From contig JAMWBK010000008.1 in assembly GCA_029953675.1 (NCBI GenBank), positions 1,521,001 through 1,585,000 of the forward strand: a stretch of 64,000 bases of DNA, read 5' to 3'. Under the pieces are notes generated by a model. That model did no database searches and was not told where the DNA came from. It saw nothing but the letters and a program-made list of their open reading frames with translations. This document shows positions 1 to 8,370 of this stretch, in pieces (positions within the stretch are counted from its first letter, which is position 1; each line of letters begins with the position of its first letter). The position numbers and the translations under genes were made by a program. This DNA is from Rhodosorus marinus. Its lineage: Eukaryota; Rhodophyta; Stylonematophyceae; Stylonematales; Stylonemataceae.

Positions 1-1521
1 GAACATCTTCAGGATCGTCCGGGTTTGCTCTGAACATGTGAGCTCTAACCGCGGCGTATGTCGCCATTGATTCTGCAAGCTCCTTTCCATCGGGAAAGAC
101 TCCAAGCTCCAGCAGCGTCGGGGCACATATCAGATCTGCCACAAACTCATCGACGTATCTAAGGTCACAGGCCGACCGACATTCAGAACGGTGAATCGCC
201 AGTAGGGGGGTCAGGTTGGGTCTTGATCACACCTCCATCCAACTTTCATTGGCATTTGGTCTCCATTGTCTGTTGGACGCTCGTGGAGTTTGAGCTGTCT
301 TCTCTTCTCACGCAGTTCAATGACGCTCGGGTCGGTGTGCGAACTCTTCTCAAGGTCTCGACCTTGACGTTTTGCCAACGCTTGGCCATCAGCTAGGAGA
401 TTGGTTGATCTAACTTTGGGTGAAGTGAATCCGTAAAGCGATCCTGAGGCGGCAAAAGTCGAAGCCAGCTTAGAGAACGCAACGAGATCCCTCGTTGTCT
501 TCAGTGAGGAAGATGCTTACCGTGTTTCTTAATTTCAGCTAGCTCACGACAGCGCGGTGGATCATCTTCTTCAGCGTCGAGAAGACAGAAGCGAATCACC
601 CGTCCGAGTGAGGCTCGAAAGCTTTCGAAGAGTTCCACGCCGTACTTGTTCTTTACAATTATTTGAGACTGCGAGGGTTTGTGTTCGGTCTCTAGCTTAG
701 CATAATCTGCTGCGTAAGGTAGCCATGCTTTGAACAGGTCCTCAGCACTTGTGTATACGCCATTCTCTGATGGTCGAAATTCGTACTCCTACTTAAAACA
801 ACGAGCACAGCAAGGTCAGCCCAGTTCTACTCTTATTCGTTAGGAAGCTTTCGGTGCGAGACCTACGACGATCATCTTGCGGATGCTCCGATGGAACAGG
901 TGAGGAGGACAGTGGTCATCCTCTGAGATCGTTGTCATCAGTTCCGAGAAGCCGGGGAGGCTGTGTCAAACGAATTCTTCTCTGCGCTCCAGAGGATTTT
1001 TACGTCCTCAACTTATGCGTGGAATCGTGGGCTGGCCCCAATCGATTCCCCTCTTAACGCCTACTTATCGTCATCACAGAGGCCTTCGCTCTCTACCTCA
1101 CCAGAGATTCGGGTAACACAATATCATTGAAGATAAAACACTCTGGGCTGAGGTTGAGAATCCTAGGAGAGCAGAAGATGAACGTCGTCCTCATCGTCGT
1201 CGCAGGATTGCAATCATTACTAACCCGAATCGGTTGCTCTTCTTTAGGGGGGGAGCAAAGCTCGTCTGGAGCTTTGGGTCGTTGCCACATCGATGAGCTT
1301 TGACATTGATGACACCGGCCTATGGGAAACTCTTGCTGAGGAACCTTTTTGTGATCTTCAGTTGGCGATCGGAGCTTTCTGTTTCTGTTGGGAGCGATAA
1401 GGCCTGGAGTGTTTGGGTTTCTGTTCAACGGGATTCTTAACGAGTAGGACGATTGTCGGCAGATGTTAGGGGTCAGGCTGAGGTTATCTGCACTTTTTCT
1501 CGATTGCTTTCTACTGTTCAT
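1..1521 (-). CDS. Unrecognised multi-exon gene, 3' end outside the window
   Basis: Several minus-strand blocks read as real protein with splice-like edges. An N-terminal block (about 1521-1220) is basic and contains CHQC. A short block near 1160-1100 (key residues NLSPECFIF) ends at a GTGAGG donor. A block from about 788 begins after a TAG acceptor and contains VYTSAEDLFKAWLPYAA and YGVELFESFRASLGRVIRF. A further block (about 500-240) contains YGFTSPKVRSTNLLADG, and a last one (about 215-1) contains CDLRYVDEFVADLICAP and runs off the window edge. I do not recognise the family. The middle block has a faint resemblance to an MRG-type helical domain, but no signature residues could be confirmed, so I do not claim it. 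Exon edges are approximate, and the first block could belong to a separate gene. It lies just downstream of the TenA-like gene on the same strand. Confidence 0.42.
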
Positions 1522-1578
1522 CTCAGGGTTATTGTTGATAGGGTAGGGGCGTGGAGTTAGTAGGTGTTTGAGCTTGTG

Positions 1579-2710
1579 TTAGTTGGCTCGCGAAGCTTTG
1601 GCCTTGAACAAGCATTTTGCGTCGATATGTCCAAAGCGACCGCACTTTTTGCATCGCAAGGCATCCTCTGTCCATCCCTGGAAAAGCAGCTCCTCGTAGA
1701 ACTCGCTGATCCTCTGTAGAGACCCGCAGAAGACGTCTTCGCATGCTTTCATGTTGTCCATAGATACCTTGGCATCCAGCATACTCTCAGTCTCGAGGAT
1801 TGGCTGTATCTTGGTCTCGCGAGCTAAGAAACTTCCGATCGCCCCGAAATTATCGTCCTGTCCAGAGCGGAGAAGAAACAAACACCAAATTCCCAATCGT
1901 CAGCGATCGATTGTGACTCTATCCGAGGATTCTGAAGATGCGGTCCTGTCCCACCATCTGCAATTTTCCTCTCTCAAGTGAGAGGTTCCATCCCTGGAAG
2001 CATGAGAGCAGCGTTGCCCAGACTCCAATACCAGCAGCTGTGGTGTCCGCATCCATTATCGTGATCTACACAAACGTGAAGTTGGAGTACGCTCATTGTG
2101 AGCGAAAACGGGTACGAGGCTCTCCTTGTTCACCTGGTGGGCAGGGTCTGGGAGATCAGGATCCTCATGGCTAAGTTTCGCTTACGCTGTCAATGTACTT
2201 CGCTACATCGGTTAGCTGCATAAGTCTGCTGGATTCGAGTGACGTATCTATTCCCATATCCTTCGCATACTTTGTCAGCCATCTGCTGTCCTCTTCAACG
2301 GCTTCTGCACAGGGAAGATCCATTCCAGACTTCTTAAGTCTAGCACAGGCCAGGACAAGCCTAGATGCAAGTAGATGGCGCTAAAGCGTAACGGGAATAG
2401 GGAAGAAATCTACGCGTGAGACTTGACCAACTTTAACTGTCACGAAAAACTCTGTGTCACAAAAAACTCTCACGAAAAAAAACTTATGCGCCAAACTCAC
2501 GAATCGTATCCACTCCTCAAGCTGTTCATCACTCACAGCCTGCTTCTGTACTTCATCGAAAAACCCGCTCATCGTCACCTGGGTCCAAGCGTCATGCCAC
2601 TTCAGAATCATCTGGTGTGTTGGTTTCGCCTCCTTCGGCTCCTTCGATTCCGGGCCATCAGCAGCTTTCCTCTTCCTAGAATTCTTCGAAACCTTTCCAT
2701 TTCCTTCCAT
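1579..2710 (-). CDS. TenA/THI-4-like protein with C-terminal CCHC zinc knuckle
   Basis: The ATG at 2710 opens a Lys-rich N-terminus followed by a helical region (MILKWHDAWTQVTMSGFFDE, then EQLEEWIRF) typical of the TENA/THI-4 heme-oxygenase-like fold. Exon 1 (2501-2710) ends at GTGAGT. Exon 2 (2186-2380) carries RHLLASRLVLACARLKKSGM and ends at GTAAGC. Further blocks near 2060-1985 and 1882-1579 carry GIGVWATLLSCFQGWNLS and CEDVFCGSLQRISEFYEELL, matching the usual helix order of the family. Bacterial TenA enzymes hydrolyse aminopyrimidines for thiamin salvage; plant members are more varied, so the substrate here is unknown. The oddity is the tail: after the last helix comes CKKCGRFGHIDAKC, a perfect C-X2-C-X4-H-X4-C nucleic-acid-binding knuckle, then a basic end and stop. 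The middle exon edges are not fully resolved, and the residues between exons 1 and 2 look short for the family. Confidence 0.62.
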
Positions 2711-3045
2711 GTCCTCAAACCCCTACCAAAGCTTCCCAGGAAAATGCAGAAAATAAAACACACACACACACACACACATCCACACACAACCAGCCCAAAC
2801 AAGAACCAGAACAACAGTCCAAACGTTATCGAAAAATACTCTTCCACAACAGATAATGAGCAGCAGCAGCAGATCCAAAAATCAGTCCATCCAGGTCAAC
2901 AGACAACAGTCTACAGCCCAAGCCTTCAAATACTATGACATACCTCGTTGTCTCCCCATACCCAAAAGTGAGTCCAAAAGATCCCTCAATTCCCACCGCC
3001 TCAAAAAACTGGTTGAAGATTTCAACGGTTTTATGACCGTGCCAC
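2711..3045. other. Leader and spacer upstream of the TenA-like gene
   Basis: This contains the CA microsatellite and low-complexity sequence. On the minus strand the repeat lies about 50 bp upstream of the TenA-like ATG, so it is probably in the leader or promoter. No supported gene was seen. Confidence 0.4.
2758..2779. repeat. (CA)n microsatellite
   Basis: A run of about 11 CA dinucleotides, slightly interrupted afterwards. It sits in the presumed 5' leader of the TenA-like gene, where the coding strand reads (TG)n. Confidence 0.9.
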
Positions 3046-3660
3046 ACCAGGAAGCCATATCGGTCAATTCCAGATTCTGATGCCCCCAATGCCCCTCTGG
3101 TATGCCATGTCGTCGATTCCAATCGGTTTGTGCAGATTCCGATGCCCCCTAGGGTATTTGCCATATCCGCGATTCCAATCGGTTTGTGACGATTCCGATG
3201 CCCCCTAGGGTATTTGCCATATCGGCGATTCCAATCGGTTTGTGAAGATTCCGATCCCCCTAGCGTATATATGTCATATTGTCGATACCAATATGTTTGT
3301 AGAGATTCTGATGCCCCCTAGCGTATATGCCATATTGTCGATTCCAACACGTTTGTAAAGATTCTGATGCCCCCAATGCCCCCTAGCGTATATGCCATAT
3401 CACCGATTCCAATATGTTTGTAGAGATTCTGATGCCTCCATGCCCCCAAGGTAAGCGATTCCAATCGGTTTGTAGAGATTCTTGTGCCCCCATTGCCTCC
3501 AGGGTAGCCATATCGGCGATTCCAATCGCCTTGGTGAGATTCTGATGTCCCATTTGCCCCCCGGGTAGGCCACATCCGTGATTCCAGTCGGTTTCTGGAT
3601 ATCTTGATGCCCCAAGTGTGCCTACATATGCCCCAAAATCGTTTGCTGGCGTTGAACAAA
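3046..3660. repeat. Minisatellite, about ten units of 52-65 bp
   Basis: Units begin with GATTC(C/T)GATGCCCCC and end with CGATTCCAATCGGTTTGT. They start near 3072, 3135, 3191, 3247, 3304, 3360, 3425, 3477, 3538 and 3600. Units differ by substitutions and by a duplicated CCCCAATG block, so the array is diverged rather than freshly expanded. It has no direct spacer-repeat regularity of a CRISPR. Long minus-strand ORFs across it are produced by the repeat. Confidence 0.9.
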
Positions 3661-4177
3661 AACTCGGCAGAGGTGGAGACTTCTCAAACTAGTGGCTTCG
3701 TCCGTAGGGTTGGGGAGGGTCAGGCAGCGATGGACTTGGCTAGCGAAATGACTTGAGCAGCGGCATATGGAAGTTGAAGAAAAAGGAATTTAGGACGCTC
3801 CGTCCTTAACAAAGGTGTCAACGTCTGTGTGGAGAAGTGGATGCTATATAGTGGCGGTTGAGCTAATGCAAGACCGCTCGTAAGGCGCCGAACTGTATAA
3901 TGACCTTCAGTTCAATAATTCATGTCTTTTTTATCGGGGCAATGAATTTTTCTTCATTGGACGAATGAGCCTTTATGTCTCGTTTTCGGTGTTTCCCAAA
4001 CCGCATAACTTTGGGAGCATTGTTTTTCATGAACGTACAAAACATATTTCAGAATGTGCAAGCCTCGATGCGATAGTGGCCCGAAATCAGCAAGACCCAT
4101 CGAAATTTTATTTATTTGTATCGCCGGTGGGCGTCTAATCCTGAAGGGGGCATGCCTCATGCCGGTTCGCGACCCAA
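3661..4177. other. Spacer between minisatellite and retroelement
   Basis: No supported gene or repeat was seen. Base composition is mixed and short ORFs look accidental. Confidence 0.4.
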
Positions 4178-4433
4178 TGTCACGTCCTGAAGAAACAAAC
4201 CATGGCACGACCGGAGGGCTAACATAGCACGACTGGAGGGCTAAACATAGCATGGACGGAGGTCTAAACTTGGCACAGCCGGAGAAAGATAGCCTATAAA
4301 TACGAAGTTACGACGTCCCAGTGTACACGGGGCTAGAGTGAGAGAGGAGGTATCCAAGATAAGAAAAACATATAAAAGCTGAGTTGAAAAAGGATTTTGG
4401 ATCAAAGACATATTATTAACGGGGAACGTGTCA
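4178..4433 (+). repeat. Left LTR of the gypsy-type element
   Basis: A 256-bp segment starts TGTCACGTCCTG and ends GGGGAACGTGTCA, giving the canonical TG...CA ends. It is followed three bases later by TGGTCTCATCGC, which fits a primer binding site (these sites normally start TGG, complementary to a tRNA CCA end). The right boundary is supported because the same terminal motif recurs twice inside the element. The matching right LTR was not found. Confidence 0.6.
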
Positions 4434-4566
4434 TTTTGGTCTCATCGCTTAGTTGCGATTGCCGGGGGGAAGAACCTGGAAAAAATTGAGCCCTATAAAG
4501 AACCAGAGGAATTACCTATAAAGAACAGAAGGAGAATCTTAACCAGCGAAAGAAAAAGGACAATAA

Positions 4567-5316
4567 TGGCGCTCTAATCAAAATCCAGGCCCCACAGCCG
4601 AAGACCTATGATGGGAACGGGATGCGCCGCTAATTAGTACATTCCTGAACAGTCTCAGGACGTACTTTAAATTAGCACGGCTTCCTGATGACGACGACGA
4701 ATACAAAATTACCCCGGCCGAAGGGTATTTGACAGGAGATGCCTCATACTGGTGGTCTCTGATTCCTGAAGAATTTGAGACAACGTTGAAAACCCAGTTC
4801 TATCCGGCCGATGCGAAAATCCGAGCTAAGCAACAGCTCGCGAGAGCGGTCCAACGGACATCTGTAGCGGCGTACTCCGCGTATTTCAACAAGTGCCTTA
4901 TCCAAGTTGGCACGATCTCCGACTCGGAAAAATTCGATAGATTCGTAGACTCACTGAAACCGGACGTCAAGAAGTATATTTACATACAAGACATCCAGAC
5001 CTTCGACGAGGCGCAGGCCCTAGCGCTCAAGGTGGAGGGAGCCGAACGGGCCAGCCAAGCGTACAGGGGGGAGGAAAAATCATCTACGAAGGCTGCTACG
5101 CCACCGTCTGTCGTGAAGGTTGGTACCCGCTCGGGGCGTACGTACCAACCCACCACCCAGGCGCTCACAAAGCGAAGCTACGCCCACGTCGCCTGCAACT
5201 ACTGTGGAAAACGGGGGCATACGAAGCGTATTTGTTGGAGTAATCCGGAAAGGGGCCAAACGGTGGCGAAGACGGCACCTCCCCTTACTCAACAGTTAAA
5301 AGGGGAGCAGCAGTAG
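4567..5316 (+). pseudogene. gypsy gag (frameshifted)
   Basis: The text reads as a gag protein with the retrotrans_gag-like stretch TPAEGYLTGDASYWW and a C-terminal zinc knuckle CNYCGKRGHTKRIC (C-X2-C-X4-H-X4-C), followed by a stop. The N-terminal part (KTYDGNGMRR) is in another frame, so one base has been lost or gained near 4630. From about 4636 the reading frame is open to 5316. Gag forms the particle in which reverse transcription occurs. The knuckle binds element RNA. Confidence 0.75.
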
Positions 5317-5359
5317 ACGACGCCGTTACTGTTGCTGAAAAAGGCGTCCCCTTCCTCTC

Positions 5360-5926
5360 CACGGGGATATGACAGATGATGATATGACAATCAAAGGGTT
5401 GGTCAACGGCAAGGAAACCCTCCTGCTAATCGATACAGGTAGCAGTCACTCTGTCATAAGGGGATTGCGAGAATCGAGGCCGTTGTTACCGTCTTGACAT
5501 AAACAATTGGATACGGCAGCACCGGGCGCATCCGTTAAAATCTTGAGCGAGGCCAACGTGACTTTACAACTCGGCGGTCACTACTTCGATTGGCAGCCCT
5601 ATATTGTGGAGGACGCTGTGAGCCCGGGATACTTAGGAAGAGACTTCCTAAACCACTACCAAGCGAAGTTTGATCTACCGAAGCAGATCCTGACCCTGAA
5701 ACCAAGCGAAAAACCTGAACCAACAATACAACTTGAAAACGAACTCGAAGAAGAACCTGATAAACCCGGAGAATACCCTGCAGTGATTGCCATGAACCCG
5801 AAAGGAAATAACCCCGACGAAATAAGGAAGAAAGAAGCGGAGGAGCTGGAAAAATGGGTAACATCCAAATACAAGTCGGTTTTTTTCGACGATATATTAA
5901 AGCATTACCACCTTGGCGAAAGATGA
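5360..5926 (+). pseudogene. gypsy aspartic protease and linker (frameshifted)
   Basis: The active-site motif LLIDTGSSHS is encoded at about 5425-5455, and a stop follows shortly after in the same frame. A second frame (5507-5926) continues with the protease C-terminal part GYLGRDFLNHYQAKFDLP and an acidic linker before the reverse transcriptase. The two halves belong together but are out of frame, so no intact protease can be made from this copy. Confidence 0.7.
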
Positions 5927-5979
5927 ACTTCGCTATAGACTTGAAACCAGGAGCGGAGCCAACATCGCAACGACCTTAC

Positions 5980-7465
5980 CGAATGAGTCTTGCAGATCAG
6001 AAAGAGCTTAAAACTTCAACTCCATGATCTTTTGGACAGCAACCTGATTCGACCCAGTTCAGCGCCTGCGCCTCTCTTGCTGGCGTCTGTACACACAAGG
6101 AACGTTTTTCTAAAATCTGGATTTCGCAAAACTGGTATCTCTGTCAATTCCTTCCGTAGTCTATCGAAAGCTTGTTGCTGGTTGGATCCCCACTGAAACT
6201 GAAACGTTTTTCTTCGTCAGTTCCGTTAACTGTGCCGCGGTACATAGGTCCGTAGGTACCGCGTGAAGCCTAGGAATGCACGTATGTCGTGTACGTTCTC
6301 TGGGATCCTCCTTTTATTAACGCGGAACGTGTCACCCACCTGACTCACATTGACAGCCTGTCAAGCTCGGGAATGCGTGTGTTACGTCCTGACCGAACTA
6401 GTCAGCCGAATGGCTTGTCATGCCATTCAGTCTGACAAATGCACCGGCTGTGTTCACCAGACTTTTGAACCACATCTTTTTCAACGAGCTCAATGACTTT
6501 TTCATGATTTTCTTGAAAACGATACTGTCACCGAACCTGGAAGCACACCGAAGGCATCTGGGTATGGTGTTCAACAAACTACGCAAACATAAATTGTTTG
6601 CCAAGCTATCAAAGTGTACTTTTGGAGTTCCCGAGACGAAGTATTTGGGTCACCTAGTTGGAGGCGGAAAACGGCGACCGGACCCCGGCAAAGTAGTTGC
6701 TCTCAAAAACTGGCGACCTACGAAGAATGTTCAAGACGTCAGATCCTTTCTGGGTTTTACGGGCTACCTACGAAATTATGTGTCGCGATTCAGCCTAATT
6801 GCGGCACCGCTGACAGAGTTGACAAAGAAGGGAGTTAAGTTTCAGTGGGGAGCACAGCAGCAACAAGCTTTTGATAGTTTGCGGACAAAACTATCAAACG
6901 AACCAGTTTTGCATAACCCGGACTTCGGAAAAGGGTTCATCGTTTGTACGGACGCCAGCAACAAGGGCGCAGGTGCCGTACTTCTTCAAACCTTTGACGA
7001 CGGGGAACACCCGATCGCGTACTACTCGAAAAGGTTTACAGAAGCAGAGGAAAGGTACTCAACCTATGAACAAGAGTTGTTCGCTTTAGCGGCTGCAGTC
7101 CTTCACTGGCGCACATATCTGGAGGGGTCGAGTTTTCGGTTCGCACGGATCACGACCCATTGAGATTCTTACATTCGCAAAAGGAGCTTACGAAGAGACA
7201 AGCCCGATATTTATATCGGCTAATGCCCCTTCAGTTCAACATCAAATATAAACAGGGCAAGGAGAATATTGCGGATGCGCTGAGTCGCCACGCCATACAA
7301 CAATTAACAGCCGTACAGTTGTACCCAATCCAGAGTTGGGGCAAGCGTACCTGCAGGATCCGGAGTTCAGCGAAATCTTTGAGCATCCGGAGCGGTACCG
7401 GCAGCAAGGATTCATTCGCAAACTATCAAAAGCTTGTTGCTGCTGTGCTCCCCACTGAAACTTAA
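5980..7465 (+). pseudogene. gypsy reverse transcriptase and RNase H (broken)
   Basis: Early reverse-transcriptase sequence (KLQLHDLLDSNLIRPSSAP) is followed by broken, inverted and LTR-like pieces. An open frame at 6420-7163 then resumes with PFSLTNAPAVFTRLLN. At the place of the catalytic Asp-Asp box it reads FFMIFLKTIL, so both aspartates are missing. The connection and RNase H parts follow (FLGFTGYLRNYVSRFS, FIVCTDASNKGAGAVL), and a shifted frame (7160-7465) ends the RNase H with GKENIADALSR, a typical gypsy end. It is clearly related to Ty3/gypsy polymerases but not functional. Confidence 0.8.
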
Positions 7466-7728
7466 CTCCCTTCTTTGTCAACTCTGTCAGCGGTGCCGCA
7501 ATTAGGCTGAATCGCGACACATAATTTCGTAGGTAGCCCGTAAAACCCAGAAAGGATCTGACGTCTTGAACATTCTTCGTAGGTCGCCAGTTTTTGAGAG
7601 CAACTACTTTGCCGGGGTCCGGTCGCCGTTTTCCGCCTCCAACTAGGTGACCCAAATACTTCGTCTCGGGAACTCCAAAAGTACACTTTGATAGCTTGGC
7701 AAACAATTTATGTTTGCGTAGTTTGTTG
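6572..7728. repeat. 312-bp inverted repeat within reverse transcriptase
   Basis: The segment 6572-6883 is repeated in inverse orientation at 7417-7728, separated by 533 bp. Translations of the two arms (plus from 6614, minus from 7686) are identical residue for residue, and the first and last bases of the arms line up exactly. A transcript across both arms would fold into a long perfect hairpin. Confidence 0.93.
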
Positions 7729-7739
7729 GAGAACGTGTC

Positions 7740-8370
7740 AGCCTGCCATGCAATTCGCAAGTGAGAATTTGAACGCCGGGGAAGAAGATTGAAATTCAAT
7801 CAATATTCGTCGTTGATTGAAGAATATCGGATTCTTGTCGGATAAAAAGAGTTTTATTTTGTATTCAGGTCTGAGAAACTTGTATCGGACGCGAGGCAGA
7901 GGTCGGACAATCGAATTATTACGCAATTGCCGTCCAATATTTATCGGACACTATGGGATTTTTATTATATCGGACGGAAACGACAACCAGATTTTTGACG
8001 TCAACCGACCATCGTTTCAAAACAGAACGTTTAATTAATTAAATTTCACTGGCCGATAGGCTTGCTGATGATACTGCCACTTGACCAAAACTGTTTTATA
8101 GTTTTTCAATATCGGTAAAATTTCGTCTACCTAGTAATAGTTGCTGCCGACTCGGCCCGTTCAAAATATTCATAATTCGAAGGACAATGACCAAACAGCC
8201 TACGATGGAAAGAGTGCTTAGAGGCGCTGACCCCGTGTCCACGACCGGCGATGACCTTCTAACGATTGTGGTGAGCTTCTAGACACGAGGAAAATGATGA
8301 ATCAGAGCAAAAAAAAGCATTGAATAACTCGCCACTGCTGACCCCTGGGGTTGCGCTCGCGCTGGGTTCA
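7740..8370. other. Spacer after the retroelement
   Basis: AT-richer sequence with repeated TATCGGA-like words near 7825-7975 and no convincing coding block. The sequence just before 8371 is presumably the 3' flank of the NUP93 gene. Confidence 0.35.

Larger units (their letters stand above)
4178..7739 (+). mobile_element. Degenerate, rearranged Ty3/gypsy LTR retroelement
   Basis: The order is left LTR, gag with zinc knuckle, aspartic protease, part of reverse transcriptase, RNase H, then an inverted copy of part of the reverse transcriptase. This is the Ty3/gypsy order, but no integrase or intact right LTR is present. There are frameshifts in gag (near 4630), between protease halves (near 5490) and at the start of reverse transcriptase (near 6000). 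A second, more diverged reverse-transcriptase piece lies inverted at about 6165-6310. LTR-end-like GGAACGTGTCA follows it (about 6325), and a second copy beginning GAACGTGTCA follows the large inverted copy (about 7730). An LTR-start-like TGTTACGTCCTGA occurs near 6381. The element is therefore a nested or shuffled set of related copies and cannot be autonomous. Confidence 0.85.

Noticed and set aside
3046-3660. Regular repeats that could be taken for a CRISPR array.
   Set aside because: Repeat units are long and diverged with no constant spacer length, the organism is eukaryotic, and no cas-like gene is near.
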